This document shows positions 22,190 to 34,450 of a DNA stretch of 64,000 nt, one piece after another. The first letter of the stretch is position 1; each line of letters starts with the position of its first letter. The DNA comes from Sweltsa coloradensis. Its lineage: Eukaryota > Arthropoda > Insecta > Plecoptera > Chloroperlidae. The notes beneath the pieces are model-generated. The model saw only the letters and a program-made list of their open reading frames with translations. It made no database searches and was not told the DNA's origin. The position numbers and the translations under genes are program-made. The stretch is from NCBI GenBank assembly GCA_024449915.1, contig JAMZAV010003100.1, positions 1-64,000 of the forward strand. The letters run 5' to 3'.

Positions 22190-22878
22190 TTAAGCGAGCG
22201 AAGCGAGCGTTTCCATTTGACTCTGCCGGAAAAATTAGTCACTGGTTTTGTTTTTTTGTTTGTTTGTATGTCTCGCCATAACGTTCGAACGGAGGCTCGG
22301 ATCGAGTAGAAATTTTGACCATCCGCAAGCTTCGTTCTCGATTGAATGCCATTAGTTTTGTGGCAAAATCGTTCAAAAAGTTAAAAAGTTACATTAAAGT
22401 TAATCGAAAGTTTTTTTAAAACTAAACGGCGAACAAAATCTGAGGTGGCCAAATTAGAATGTCCGTCCGGTCACGAATATGTTAATTTTATTTTGATCCG
22501 ATAAGTAGTGGTAAATGGAAATAACATTATAACAAAAGTAACGTTGCCATGGCAACGAAAAGACGCGCGAAGTTTCTAATGCACTGCACCTAGAAGTTAT
22601 CAAAATACTTTCGAGGAAGAGTGTATTATTTGTCACCAAAGAGTTTAAATAGTTTTCCCAAGGAGTGTCAAGATCCTCTAGATGGCGTTAGGATTTTATC
22701 CACAAGTAAAGGTTTTTTACACACGGGTTACCCAAATACCTTGGCAATAATAAATAATATTGGAAACATGGCCCTGTGGACAGCGAACGTCGCAAATTTT
22801 AAATTTACAAAATGTGCAATGTGGGTCTAGCTATAGCACGTGCTCGCTTATCAACGCGTCCAACTGAGCGTTTCCTAG
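22190..22878 (+). mobile_element. HLE-C copy 1
   Basis: Starts TTAAGCGAGCGAAGCGAGCG, then a GTTTTTTTGTTTGTTTGT tract and a core CGAACGGAGGCTCGGATCG followed by AGAAATTTTGACC. Near the 3' end the inverse motif GCTCGCTTA precedes CAACGCGTCCAACTGAGCG, i.e. hairpin AACGC/GCGTT, and the end TTTCCTAG, then TTATAA. Same architecture as HLE-A, different sequence. Confidence 0.7.
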
Positions 22879-22884
22879 TTATAA

Positions 22885-23069
22885 TATTATTATTATTATT
22901 GATTCTTTATTGACAACAGGGCGAAGCCCCACAAGTGCAATACATTAGACATACATAGGATATACAACACAAACATAAACATATAGCAGTAAGCACAGAC
23001 TCAAATTAACAAATAAACACAGGAAAAATTAAATAAAATAACAAGTATTAGATGCTTATCATTGACTTA
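22885..23069. repeat. AT-rich segment, possible LINE 3' end
   Basis: GATTCTTTATTGACAACAGG then GGGCGAAGCCCCACAAG, AT-rich down to 23069. Sequences of this type often mark inverted 3' UTRs of non-LTR elements; here this is only a suggestion. Confidence 0.25.
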
Positions 23070-23854
23070 TTGGATGAGCGAAGCGAAGACTTCAATTTCA
23101 CTGACCCCCCAAAACAACTTTAGCTCCAATGTTTTTTTTTTTTTTTTTTGTTTGTATTTTGTCTGTTTGTTAGCAGGATTCCGGGCAAACGACACAAGCG
23201 ATCTTGATGAAAATTTGAGGGGACCTTCGAAATCTCTGAACTTAGAGGTGTATTGTTTTTCGGTACAATCGAAGAAATATTTCTCATGAATATCGTACTT
23301 TTACGATTTTTTTTCAATTTTTAGTGCGATATTTTCGTGACATTTGGGCAGATTCTGACCAAACGGGTGGGGCTACAATGTTCATATTATACAAGGACAT
23401 TAAGGTAATGGTGATGTTGTACACTTTAAAAGAAAAAGTTGGAAAAGTTACCCAGAATCCATAAAATAAAGCTTTTAATATAAGTTTTTTACGGTTTAGT
23501 GCGATATTTTCGTGCCATTTGGGCCGATTATGACCAAATGGGTGGGGCTACAACGTTCATATTATACATGGACATTAAGGTTATGGTGATGTAGTACCTT
23601 TTGAAAGAAAAAGTTGGAAAAGTTAGCCAGAATCCATAGAAATAAAGATTTTAATGTAAGTTTTTTACGGTAAATAATAACATTTGACAAGTAGGCCTAG
23701 GGCCTAGCCTAACAATAGAAACTTGGCAACAATCACCTACAATGCATAGGCAGTAAAGCAAAACACTTGTAAAAGTAAAGATATCCCACGCAAACTAAAA
23801 ACTTAAAAAAAAGGCTCATCCATCACACGCGGCGGGACTTTAGCGTTTTCCTAG
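23070..23854 (+). mobile_element. HLE-B copy 1
   Basis: Starts TTGGATGAGCGAAGCGAAG as HLE-A but then ACTTCAATTTCACTG and a C-run. Core GGCAAACGACACAAGCGATC then TTGATGAAAATTT. A roughly 180-bp segment (TTAGTGCGATATTTTCGTG to AAGTTTTTTACGGT) is present twice in tandem. Ends GGCTCATCCATC, ACGCGGCGGGACTTTAGCGT, TTTTCCTAG. Confidence 0.8.
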
Positions 23855-23954
23855 TATAATATAATAGTACAGAAATGTATGGATGTGTGTGAATGTTTGT
23901 GATTGTTGTGTGGTTGCGGGTGTGAGTGTACTTTGTGATGTGGGAGTGTTTACA

Positions 23955-24092
23955 GCAGGCGTGTGCGTGTGCGTGTAAGTGTGCGTGTGCGTGTGCGTGT
24001 GCGTGTGTGCGTGTGTGTGCGTGTGCGTGTGCGTGTGTGTTTGTGTGTGCGTGTACGTGTGCGTGTGCGTGTGTGTGCGCGTGTGTGATGTG
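23955..24092. repeat. (GT)n/(GTGTGC)n microsatellite
   Basis: Alternating GTGTGC and GTGTGT units. Frames through it (THTH or CACA peptides) are repeat artefacts. Confidence 0.95.
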
Positions 24093-24789
24093 TTTACATT
24101 TTTATTTATACATTTATTTCGGGTACAATAACACATCAAGTATGGCTAGTTTAAACTTCGTAAGATTGTTGCTAAATATATCAATACTGGTTGTTGAGTG
24201 ATGCTAATTTGTTGGTAAGTGTCTTGTACCCTTGTTTAGACAGCTGTTTTATGTACATTGATTCTGCTTTTATTTACATAGAAAGTGGAAAGGGTTTCCT
24301 TGTTGTGTTCTGGGTGGTACGTGGAATATTAACTTTGCTCTATTAGGCTCGTATCAAAAAAGTAGTTTATCAGTTTGTAGAGAAAGATCATGTCAATGTA
24401 CTGTCGTCTGGTCAGTCAGTGGAGTTAATTTACAAAGATTTGCAATGGTCCGTTGTAGTCGCGTCTGTGGTATTCAATTTTTGTTTTAATGCACCATAAC
24501 TTCATAAATAAATCTCTTTTGAATTTTTTCATATTTTCCACTTTTGTTACCTGGTAGGGATTCCAAATTACACTAGCGTTTATACTTGGGGTCTTACTAA
24601 TGTAACAAAGAGAACGCCTTGTTGTTTGAAAAGAAAATTCTTTAAACATTTCGTCTTATCAGACCCAGAAGCTTGTACCTTTGGAATATTTGATTCAAAG
24701 TGTTTTGTTAAAAGTCACTCGCCATGACTCCCACCAAGGGTCCCTGATCCGAGTTTACATTTATTAAGTTTATTCTATTGAGTTGATAA
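24093..24789. other. Unassigned DNA, perhaps LINE-related
   Basis: TTTTTATTTATACATTTATT with CGGGTACAATAACA follows the GT tract. The 74-codon minus frame at 24425-24649 (FKEFSFQTTRRSLCYISK) has no domain I recognise. Confidence 0.3.
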
Positions 24790-25370
24790 CTAGGAAAACG
24801 CTCAGTTGGACGCGTTGTGTGAGCGAAGCACCAGTACGTGCAACATGACCCGAGTACGACATTCCCATAAGGCCCACCACACAGTGTAGGCCTAACTGGA
24901 TATTGACAGTGTACGCTATATACTATTCCAACATCTTTGCATTGTACTAATTCACGTCAGGCATTCTAAAGTGTATCTTGGTATCTTCACTGCCTCCTTC
25001 ATTTTTTAAAAAACATCATTTTCGAATTATGATTAGCAAAAAGTCTTTAAGGTCTTGACCGATTTAGCTGAAATTTTGGAAAATAGGAAAGAGAAATTTT
25101 ACTTAAATTGACCCCTGCAAAATTTCTAACGATCGGTACATTTTTTTTTTATTTTTTTTTTTTTCTTATAACCAACGATCGGATTTTGTTCAAAAACTAT
25201 ACAGGGAACCCGCCTAGGTGGTATGTACATGTGTGAAAAATTTCAGGTCGATCAGAGAAACGGTGCGACCTGTATCGAAGCAGTAACAGAAAAAACAAAC
25301 AAACAAATAAAAAAAAACAGACATTTGAGCCATAAGAGTCAAGTGGAGACGCTCGCTACGCTCGCCTCAA
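24790..25370 (-). mobile_element. HLE-C copy 2
   Basis: Minus orientation: CTAGGAAAACGCTCAGTTGG, GACGCGTTG hairpin partner, GTGTGAGCGAAGC, core (CAGGTCGATCAGAGAAACGG), then CGCTCGCTACGCTCGCCTCAA as the 5' end. Shares the 3' tail with copy 1 but its body is very different, so HLE-C may be two subfamilies. Confidence 0.65.
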
Positions 25371-25436
25371 TTAGAATAAATACGTTTTTTTTTGGTTCGA
25401 AAAGGTAATACTACTGCACTTTGTAACATTTAAAGT

Positions 25437-26153
25437 AAGATTCCATTGACGCACCATTTCGACAAACCATCCAGATCCATTTGTACGTGAACACAGTCAA
25501 GTTGGCTAGTAATAGATTTGTAAATCTTGAGGTCGTCGGCATACATTAAACATTTTGAATATGACAAACAGCTTGGAATGTCGTTGACGTAAAGGGTAAA
25601 AAGTAGGGGCCCCAGAATTGACCCCTGGGGCACCCGGAAGTGACAGTTTCCGATTTTGACTTCCCTTCATCCAGGACCACGGACTGGGTTCGGTCGCTAA
25701 GGTAGCTGGTCAAGAGTTTGTGAAGTTGTCCAGTGATTCCGTAGCCCTGAAGTTTCAAGAGGAGTAATCTATGATCCACGCTGTCAAAAGCCTTCTGAAA
25801 GTCAGTGTAAATGGCATCCACTTGTTTACCCTCATTGAAATTTTGTGACAGGTCGGTATAGTATTCGACAAGATTAGTTACAGTTGAACGTCGCCGGACA
25901 AATCCATGTTGGTAGGGTGAAATACTGCTTCGAACATGATTGTAGATTTTATTGTGAACTAACTTTTCGAATACTTTAGAAAGAATCGGAAGTAAAGAAA
26001 TAGGACGGTAGTTGGTTACTTTGAATCGGCTTCCTTTCTTAAGTACAGGGGACACATTTGCATGTTTCCACCTTGACGGGAAAACTCCGGATTTAAGGGC
26101 ACAGTTAAATACATTTGCCAGGGGGGATGAGAGTACTCGCCTACATAATTCTA
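25437..26153 (-). pseudogene. Non-LTR retrotransposon reverse transcriptase fragment (Jockey-type)
   Basis: Minus-strand reading frames give RT fingers and palm in order: a WKHANVSPVLKKG region, NYRPISLLPILSKVFEK, FVRRRSTVTNL, AIYTDFQKAFDSVDH (first catalytic Asp region), then PQGSILGPLLF and YADD (catalytic pair). These motifs belong to Jockey/CR1-group LINE reverse transcriptases. A frameshift sits between SGCP and the PQGSILGPL motif near 25630. Endonuclease and 3' UTR are absent, so it is a truncated relic of about 240 codons. Nothing around it forms a gene. Confidence 0.9.
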
Positions 26154-26805
26154 TGTTTTGATAGTTACAATGATCTAGGCTTAAATATTATCAGTTTGCC
26201 TAATATGACACGATAAATAGGATTAGGGTACAATATGACCACAGATTCTAATAGATCGCGTGTGTAAATGAATATTGCTGTACATAATCTCTCGCTGGTG
26301 GCACTAATAAAAACTTTTGATTAACCCAATTTGATCAAACCCTTATTTCTTATATGCGCAACTCTACAGATTATTAAAATAATGATGAAATCTTTTTTAT
26401 ATCACTGTAGTTTTGAAAATCAGCACCAACGGCTATAATTTGAGGGATCAAGTCACTTTTTATACGGGTGAATGGTAATTATAAAAAAAGAGTGTCGTCA
26501 GAACTGTAAATGCGAGCTATTTTCAGATTTTGTTTTGCTTCTTGAATTTGAATTTGCTTACCAGAGAAAATACAAATGCAACAAAACATTTTCCTGCTAG
26601 TAGAGTTAATTTTGTCACCAAGTGTAAAACGTCTAACTTGGATAATAATAACAATGCTTATTGTTGTAACAGTCCGTTATCTCGGAGACTTATAACCGAC
26701 TTCAATGGCAATGGCACCACATTAACAAATCAATCAAAATCAATAGCAAATTGTTACATGCCGCAATTATAATGATAATTTTTTTAGAAATCAAAACAGA
26801 AATTA
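26154..26805. other. Unassigned AT-rich DNA
   Basis: No repeat or gene recognised; the 80-codon frame at 26530-26772 is without motif. Confidence 0.35.
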
Positions 26806-26910
26806 AAAAATCCATCCCAGCAGGGTAACGATTGTTTTGACCCGATTGCCGGTCGAGTGTTCGGGAGACCGTGGTTCGATACTCCGCTGGGATGGATTTT
26901 TTATTTCTGG
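26806..26910 (+). repeat. tRNA-like repeat enclosed by a short inverted repeat
   Basis: CAGAAATTAAAAAATCCATC at the left is mirrored by GATGGATTTTTTATTTCTGG at the right. Between them are GTCGAGTGTTCGGGAGACCG and GTGGTTCGATACTCCG (B-box-like). Left and right borders together make a roughly 100-bp stem-loop with a tRNA-like loop. Confidence 0.6.
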
Positions 26911-27315
26911 ATTGATTTCCATAAAATCAATCACACCTACGCGAGTGTTTCCCTATTAATGAAATTGAGAAATATGATAAAAATAATTGTAATAATAAAT
27001 TTTGACTTTCAAAGACAGCAAAACATGTTTTCACATGGTTTACGGTGTGTCAAATGTTTTTCATGTAATATTAAGAAATTTAGCATAGTGATGCACTTAT
27101 GTTAGTTTTCCATACAGTCAAATCGAAAAATTAGGAATTTGGTAATTTACTAGATAGAAAAAGCATTAAAACTTAAGCAGATTCCCGTCATCTTACAGGG
27201 GTAGACTTAATATGTGCGCAATAAGTACACTTTGAAGAACTTCTCTGCACATAATGAAGTATAGCATTCATATACTGACCCCTTATGTCAATGATTAATA
27301 AAAAATTAACAATTA
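26911..27315. other. Unassigned AT-rich DNA
   Basis: No feature recognised before the HLE-B insertion. Confidence 0.35.
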
Positions 27316-28074
27316 CTAGGAAAACGCTAAAGTCCCGCCGCGTTGATGGATGAGCTTTTTAAAGTTTTTAGTTGGCGTGGGATATCTTTACTTTTGCAAG
27401 TGCTTTGTTTTGCTGCCTACGCATTGTAGGTGATTGTTGTCAAGTTTCTATTGTTTCTTGTCAATTTGTATTATTTACCGTAAAAAACTTATATTAACAG
27501 CTTTATTTATATGGATTATGGCTAACTTTTTCAACTTTTTCTTTCAAAAGGTACTACATCACCATAACCCTAATGTCCATGTATAATATGAACGTTGTAA
27601 GCCCTACCCGTTTGGTCAGAATTGGCCCAAATGGCACGAAAAATATCGCCCCAAAAAATCAAAAAAACTTATATTAAAAGCTTTATTTCTATAGATTAGG
27701 CTAACTTTTTAAACTTTTTCTTTCAAAATGTACTACATCACCATAACCTTAATGTCCATGTATAATATAAAACGTTGTAGCCCCACCCGTTTGGTCAGAA
27801 TTGCCCAAATGGCACGAAAAATATCACACAAAAAATCCCCTAAAAAAATCGTAAAAGTTACGATATTCATGAGAAATATTTCTCGTTTTGTACCCAAAAT
27901 CCAGGCAAGTCTAAGTTCAGAGATTTCGAAAGTCCTGTCAAATTTTCATCAAGATCGCATATGCCGTTTGCCCGGTATAGAGAGCGAACAAACAGACAAA
28001 ATAGAAAAAAAAAACACCCGAGCTAAATTTTTTGGAGGGTCGGTCAAATTGAAGTCATCGCTTCGCTCATCCAA
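27316..28074 (-). mobile_element. HLE-B copy 2
   Basis: CTAGGAAAACGCTAAAGTCC end, GTTGATGGATGAGC, two tandem internal segments as in copy 1, core, and the 5' end CGCTTCGCTCATCCAA. Full length. Confidence 0.8.
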
Positions 28075-28393
28075 TTAGCAATTTGCAAAAATTGCTTGAA
28101 TCAAGTTTGCAATAAGAATACGTTCAGGCCCACAAAAACATCACCATGTTTATTGTAGTAAACCGTTGCGTTGTTTATACTGTATAACCTACTTCAATGG
28201 TACTAAATGCAATAATTAAGGTGGTAATTTAAATTGGTAATACTATTGTGCTGGTTAATGGTAGACTTTTCATGATAGTGATGCATGTTTGATACCAGGT
28301 TCACAAGAATAGTTAAATGTTCAGTAGTTTTCCATAACCTGATTCGCTTACCTGCAATTTTAAGTTTGATTAAACATATGCAAATTTGATTAA
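28075..28393. other. Unassigned AT-rich DNA
   Basis: Spacer between two same-orientation HLE-B copies; nothing recognised. Confidence 0.4.
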
Positions 28394-29004
28394 CTAGGAA
28401 AACGCTTAAGTCCCGCCGCGTTGATGGATGAGCTTTTTGAAGTTTTTAGTTTGCGTGGGATATTTTTTACTTTTACAAGTGCTTTGTTTGTTTGCCTACG
28501 CATTGTAGGTGATTGTTGTCAAGCTTCTATGTTTTTGTCAAATTGGTATTATTTATGTATAAAAACTTATATTAAAAGCTTTATTTCTATGGATTCTGGC
28601 TAACTTTTTTAAATTTTTCTTTTTAAAAGGTACTACATTACCATAACCTTAATGTCCATGTTTAATATGAACGTTGTAACCCACCCGTTTGGTCAGAATT
28701 GGCCCAAATGGTACGAAAAATATCGCACAAAAAAAACGAAAAAAAATAGTAAAAGTACGATATTCATGAGAAATATTTCTTCGATTGTACCCAAAAACGT
28801 AGCAAGTCTAAGTTCAGAGATTTCGAAGGTCCTGTCAAATTTTCATCAAGATCGCATATGCCGTTTGCCCGGTAGAGAGCGAACAAACAGACAGAAATAC
28901 AAAAAAAAAAAAAAACAAACAAACAAACAAAAAAACACCCGAGCTAAATTTTTTGGGGGGTCGGTGAAATTGAAGTCTTCGCTTCACTCGCTTCGCTCAT
29001 CCAA
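28394..29004 (-). mobile_element. HLE-B copy 3 (single internal segment)
   Basis: CTAGGAAAACGCTTAAGTCC to CGCTTCGCTCATCCAA. Only one copy of the roughly 180-bp internal segment, so it is shorter than copies 1 and 2. Confidence 0.8.
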
Positions 29005-29205
29005 AAAGCAATCAAATCGCATTTACATAACTTTTTAGTTTTTTTGGTTGTAACTTTTTTCAAAATCAATGTATTTAGTGCCCATAAAATTCTAACAGTA
29101 AATTTTAAATTTATAGTTAACAAGAACTAAATAAAACATTATTTTGTTTTTTAATTAAAATGCAAATTAGAGCAATTTCCTATCAAATTTCAGCAGAAGA
29201 CTTTA

Positions 29206-29766
29206 TTGGATGAGCGAAGCGAAGACTTCAATTTCACTGCCCCCCCAAAAAATTTAGCTCAGGTGTTTATTTTTGTCTGTTCATTCGCTCTCTACCGGGC
29301 AAATGGCATATACGATCCTGATGAAAATTGGAGGGGACCTTCGAAATTTCTGAACCTAGACCTGCCACGTTTTTGGGTAGAATCGAAGAAATATTTCTCA
29401 TGAATATCGTACTTTTACGATTTTTTTTCGATTTTTAGTGCGATATTTTCGTGACATTTGGGCCGATTCTGACCAAATGGCGGGTTTGGGGCTACAACGT
29501 TCATATTTTAAATGATGTGATGAAGTACCTTTTGAAAGAAAAAGTTGGAAAACTTAGCCAAATCCATAGAAATAAAGGTTTTTAATAGAATTTTTGAGGT
29601 ATATAATAACAATTAACAAAGTAAAAATAGAAACTTGAAAACGCACCTACAATGCTTTTCAAAAAGCACTTGAAAAAAAAAAAAAAAAGGAAAAAGATTC
29701 ACGCAAAATAAATTTACTTACAAAAAAAGCGATCCTAAACGCGACTAAAAAAGTGTTTCCCCGAAG
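29206..29766 (+). mobile_element. HLE-B copy 4, decayed 3' end
   Basis: TTGGATGAGCGAAGCGAAGA start, core and one internal segment. The 3' tail is barely recognisable (AAACGCGACTAAAAAAGTG, then TTTCCCCG) and CTAG is lost. Confidence 0.65.
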
Positions 29767-30177
29767 GCGGCCTAGAAAATAATCATTATCGGCCACTTTT
29801 GAAGAACATGTCTGTCCCAAAAAACAAAAACTTTTTAAATGATTTGGTGGATAAACCGATTTTTTTCTTTTTTTTGCTTATAGTCGTACACATCCTTCCA
29901 TATTTATTATTTGAAATGATCATAGTTTATATTTCATTGATTTCTTCGTTACATTAACCTTTTTAAGAGAGATATCACACAAAATATACAAAACATTATA
30001 AAATATTGTGCAAACAAGGATTTCAAGTAAAAGGTGATGTATCACGTCCACTAAAGATAACACATTAGGGCCATCACACTTCCATACAATTTCATTTGAG
30101 TTTGTATAACCAAAACCCCTGGTTTAAAGTCGGTGTTTATGACGCTGTTATGATGGCAATATAGACAGAAATTTAAA
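29767..30177. other. Unassigned AT-rich DNA
   Basis: No gene or repeat recognised. Confidence 0.35.
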
Positions 30178-30248
30178 AAGTGGTTTCACCGGTGTTTTGA
30201 AACCCGGGACCTGTCTGTCTGGGCCCCTGCTCTTACCAACTGAGCTAG
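30178..30248 (-). repeat. tRNA-derived repeat
   Basis: Minus strand: TAGCTCAGTTGGTAAGAGC is a near-perfect tRNA D-arm/A-box, and GGGTTTCAAAAC is a mutated T-arm/B-box. The acceptor arms do not pair. It carries an AGAAATTTAAAAA tail like other members. Confidence 0.65.
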
Positions 30249-30419
30249 CAACTAGCATTTGTTGTTTGCATTTGCTAACATATTTGACGTAGTTTGAATT
30301 TCGGTCATTAATACTATCGTTTTACTCCCGTTTCCAGCGTAAGTCGGGTCACGTCACAGCTAGCATTTCCCAATCACGCACGGGCACGACTTGACTAACG
30401 CATAGTTTATGTTTACTAA

Positions 30420-31012
30420 TGTTCGAAGCCGAGGTGCTCAACCCCGAGAATAATGGAACTGTATATATTTTGTTTCTGAAACTTACCCCGAATCTTGACG
30501 TAGGTGAAGGAGGCAGTGCAGAGGTAATTTACGATGGGCGAGATGGTAACCCACCGCGAGAGGAACAGGGAAAGAACTCGAGTTTGGAATAGTAGTAGGA
30601 AATTAGAGAAGCCCTGGAAGGCAAGTCGAAACAAGGGACTGCAGCTCGGAAAATCCGTGTTGTATTCCAAGACAAAACGCGGAAAGGCGGTTACACCCTT
30701 GTAACGCCCCCCCAAAAGTTGAATTGCAATGTCCGGGAAAGAGCGACACGTGAAAATTGCGAGGTGCAAAGGGGGGAAAAGTTGAGAGGGAAAAAAACGA
30801 ATTTTGCACTTCATCGAGTGAAGGCTAGAGCGAACTGCTTGAAACAATACTTGCATAAGTCGAACGCGAGGAACCAGGAAAAGACGTCTGATGGGCAGAA
30901 ATTCAAAACAGGTGATAACAATATGTGCAACCTTATAAATACGAAACAAGAAATACCATAGCAAGGGAGAAAATATAACTCCCAAACAATAGCGCCGGAA
31001 ATCGCGCGAACA
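30420..31012 (-). repeat. BEL/Pao 3' LTR
   Basis: On the minus strand it runs TGTTCGCGCGATTTCC ... GGCTTCGAACA, with TG/CA ends. About 593 bp. It aligns along its whole length with 36529-36811 plus 39726-40012. Confidence 0.85.
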
Positions 31013-31035
31013 TAACCGCCACCTAAAATTGGATA
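31013..31035 (-). other. Polypurine-like tract of the BEL element
   Basis: Minus strand TTTTAGGTGGCGG lies directly upstream of the 3' LTR, where second-strand priming is expected. AGGTGGCGG is common at this place in BEL/Pao elements. Confidence 0.6.
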
Positions 31036-31063
31036 TTTAGATAGGACCCAAGAGAAAACTAAG

Positions 31064-32000
31064 AACTCAAACTATAAGACCGAGCCAAAACGAATAAATT
31101 TAAGAAGGGGGGAGGAAATCACCAACTTGTTCACCGGACGGGTAAACACCCCTTTGGGAAGTCCGAAGGGACGCCACTCTGATGACGTTGTCTTTGCCAG
31201 GGCAAACTTGTACCCCCCGGCCAATGGGCCAAGACGGGAAGGAGTGGTAGCGGGTTCCAACACGAAGACCACGTCACGCCCTTGAGGTTCGGGCACGCGC
31301 GCACCCACTTCCCCCACTGCATCCTGCGTGTGAGAATACTCCGAAAGGACCAACGTGTCCAAAAGCGTTGATGCATTTGGACGAGATTTGAACCCCACAG
31401 AGGTGAGAGGGCATTTCGACCGGACAGCAATTCGGGAGGTGCGAGAACCAGGTGCCGACAAAAAATGTGCGGGGAGAGAGGTATCTGGGCCAATCCAGGG
31501 GGCCCCGACGAAGTGGCACAAAGCGGACGATATCAAAAACCGGTTTTCGATGGTGAAACAGGGTGGAGTACTCCTCGAATTAAGGGCGAGTCCTTAATTA
31601 GTCGATCAGGAGTAACTTGGCGGATTTTACCCCGGCTTCCCAAAGTCCACGAAATTAGTGACCCGTACGGGGGGTTGAAAAGCCACCTAACATTCTTTAG
31701 TGCAAGTTTGGTCCGCGATGGCGGTCTCAGCTGCGTGAGAGAAGTAATCTCGCGGAGCGAGCGAGCAGCACCTACGTATTTACGGCCACAGCCCGGAGTA
31801 AATGTTGGCTGGGAGTCACGCCGGGCGAGAAACCGATTCAAGACAGGCCAGGAAGCCCTTCAGTGGACAGGCCCAGAGACCAGCCTCAAGATGCACAGCT
31901 TTGGTGGCCAGCAGACAAGAGACATAAGTAGCTTTGACGATGGAGGCATTACGGCGAGCCCTCGCTTCACTGAGAATGGCCAGCGTAGTCTGTGCCCACG
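31064..32000 (-). pseudogene. BEL/Pao integrase region (broken)
   Basis: The final pol peptide FTRPVNKLVI, typical of the very end of BEL pol, lies near 31140. Upstream the frames are shifted several times, with remnants of the SRPL...HFL-G stretch near 31480. The catalytic core cannot be followed as one frame. This encoded the enzyme that inserted the cDNA; it cannot be functional as read. Confidence 0.65.
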
Positions 32001-34450
32001 TGGAGGAACCGCACGCGAAGGTTACGCGAGGTTCAGCGATTAGCCATAATTGGCTGATTAGGCTTGGCGGGGAATTTGAAAAAAGGGTTTAAAAGCAGCG
32101 ACGAATGCTTTTGCCGTAAAAACCCAAGCAGAGAGTAATCCATACTTTTGCTGAAGGGAGCTTCACAGTGCGGGGCAGGGGCCCAAGGAGGAGAGATGGA
32201 AGGATCACAAAAGAGCGCGGACAAATGCGCTTTCCTTGGGAAGCAAGAGGGGTGACGAGCTTCTTCGGGGAGAGAAGAATAATGAAGCCTGCCGCCCACC
32301 TGACAAACCACGGGAGTCATGAAGGGGCTTGAGGGTGGCGTGCGGGGGGTCACGAACAGTGTTTAGCCAGTTGCTTGAGCTCACAGCGAAGTACTGCTGC
32401 TGAGTGATGCGAAACGACAGGCGCATCGCGTCCTCAAGATCGGACGGGAGCAGAGGACCCAGAGGGGGTGCAAGGTACTTCGACGAGCAAGCAGATGCGG
32501 AAAAAAGCGTACCACGGACCGAAACGCCCCTTGGTTTCAAGAGCGGGAAAGAAAACTCTGCATTTGGACAAGAGAGGATCAATGACGGGATCATTGATTT
32601 TTCAGCACCGTGGGAGACGCTTTCAGCTGGGCAAGTCGTGGCTGGTTCAACCGAAGGGACCGAGCGGACCACGTGGAGGGGGGAGGGAGAACGCATGAAG
32701 GGGGACCAGAGAACCCATATGGGTGGTTTCAACAGTCCAGGGGGAGCAGCCCGAGAGCGCAATCGGCAAGGTTCTGTTCAGAACTAACATGACCCCCAAT
32801 TCAGGGGAGAAGTGGTATCGAGTTTTCGACTACCGATTGGCGCGATGTCTTCAGCTGGTGGGGGGGGTACTGAGCCCAAGCGAGCAAGATAGTGGAGTCA
32901 GGGGTATAGCAACACTGTTTCTATGTGCAAGGGCTTGAGAGCGGGTAGGGGTCTTTAAGCACCCTAAAACAATAAAAATGCTCCACTGAGTTCCAACTTG
33001 GGCACAGTGAGCACTTGACGGGCGCGACCTTGCTCCTGGCTCCAACCGTCTGACGTGAGATTGCGAGCACGTCTCAACGTGCAAGTAAAGAGTAGCAGCA
33101 TAGGCCTTCCTCGGAGGCGTCGCAAAACCCTACAAGCCGGTATGTGGCATCGTTCATGACAAGGAGACGCGGAACATGAACATCACTCACTTGGGCACGT
33201 TTTCAAGGCAGAGAGCCAAGTCTGAGAGAGTGATTCCGAGAGTGATTCATCCCCCCTCACCGCGCAAGAGCCAGAGATTCTGCATGAACACCTTCATCCA
33301 GGAGACGAAAGGGGGTGAGAAACCCGAGTGGGTCGAATATGCGCGCGATGGTAGGAGAGTATGGACCGTTTTGGTGACGCAACTACAAAGGGCAGAGTGT
33401 GGAAGCTGAAGCAATCGGAACGAGGGTCCCACAAACAGACCGAGAATTTTCAAAGTTTGTTCGTCGTTGGAGAAGACCAGGGGAGTTTCTAGATGGTCCT
33501 TGGGGGGGGAGCTAAAGCGTCAGGAACATTGCTACCCCACTTGCGTAGCTCGATGCCTGCACACTGAGTGAGTGACTGCAACTCAAGCACGAAAGCACGG
33601 GGGCCCTTCGTCAAGGTCATTGGCGCCTGCAACTACGTCATCTATGTAGATGTTTGAAGTAAGGGCGCGTGAAGCGAGAGGAAACTTACCCACCTTCGTC
33701 CACGACCATTGCTGCAACACTCGTTGGGGGCCTGGAAGGCAGAGGGAGTGAGCCCGTAGGTCACTGTATTGAGCCTCGTACTCAACGACAGGGGAGTGGG
33801 CTCAGGACGCCAGAATATGTGCTGAAAAGCACGATCTTTTCTGGTGCACAAGGATTTGAGGGTACATCTGTCTCACGTCCGCGCACAGGGCTACAGGATA
33901 AGTGCGAAAAAAATGGTTAGAAACCGTGGGAAGGTCAACTTTGGAGCTTAGGACCACTCAGCAGGACGTGGTTTGGAGCGACTCCACTTTTATCAGGAGA
34001 GGGGGGCGTTGAATACCACTCGCAGTTTAGTGGTAGAGCTTGTGACCTTGTGTACATAATGATGCGGGATTATGTACTCCGCAGGTCCCAGAGGAAGGCT
34101 GCATGTGCAGTGACGAGCGTAATTTACTCATGAACTCATGATATGAGTCATGAAGTGGAGGATCACGCTTCAGACGACGCTCTAAACTGACAAAAGTCTT
34201 GAGCGCGACGTCACGATTGTAGCCTGGCATGACGCAATCAGGCTTGAATGGTAAGGAAACGACCGAGTAGCGGCCAGAGGGGTCGCGAGAATGAGTTTTA
34301 ATGAAGTGCTCTTCAACGAGCGAATCCATTGGGTCCAGAGAGGGAGGTCGACTGACTTTCTTCTGTTTCCAGAAGAGACGGAGAGTATGTTTCCAACGGG
34401 GGCTTGTCACAGCGAGGGAAAAGAGTAGGATGACTCAGGTGCTGGTTGAG
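32001..34450 (-). pseudogene. BEL/Pao reverse transcriptase / RNase H region (broken)
   Basis: The RT N-terminus is visible at 34410-34030 (WKQKKVSRPPSLDPMD, EEHFIKTHSRDPSGRYSV, MPGYNRDVALK). Downstream, remnants TYGLTPSAF and the catalytic YIDD (33648-33637) followed by VVAGANDLDEG are present. Several frameshifts separate these blocks. RNase H is expected between the RT and integrase, but I could not trace its acidic residues. Confidence 0.75.

Noticed and set aside
23840..24201. Frames of TH or CA dipeptide repeats
   Set aside because: They are produced by the (GT)n tract and have no flanking protein features.
30178..30248. Functional tRNA gene
   Set aside because: A good D-arm but mutated T-arm, no pairing acceptor stem, and a repeat-type tail. 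The same holds for the other tRNA-like sequences.
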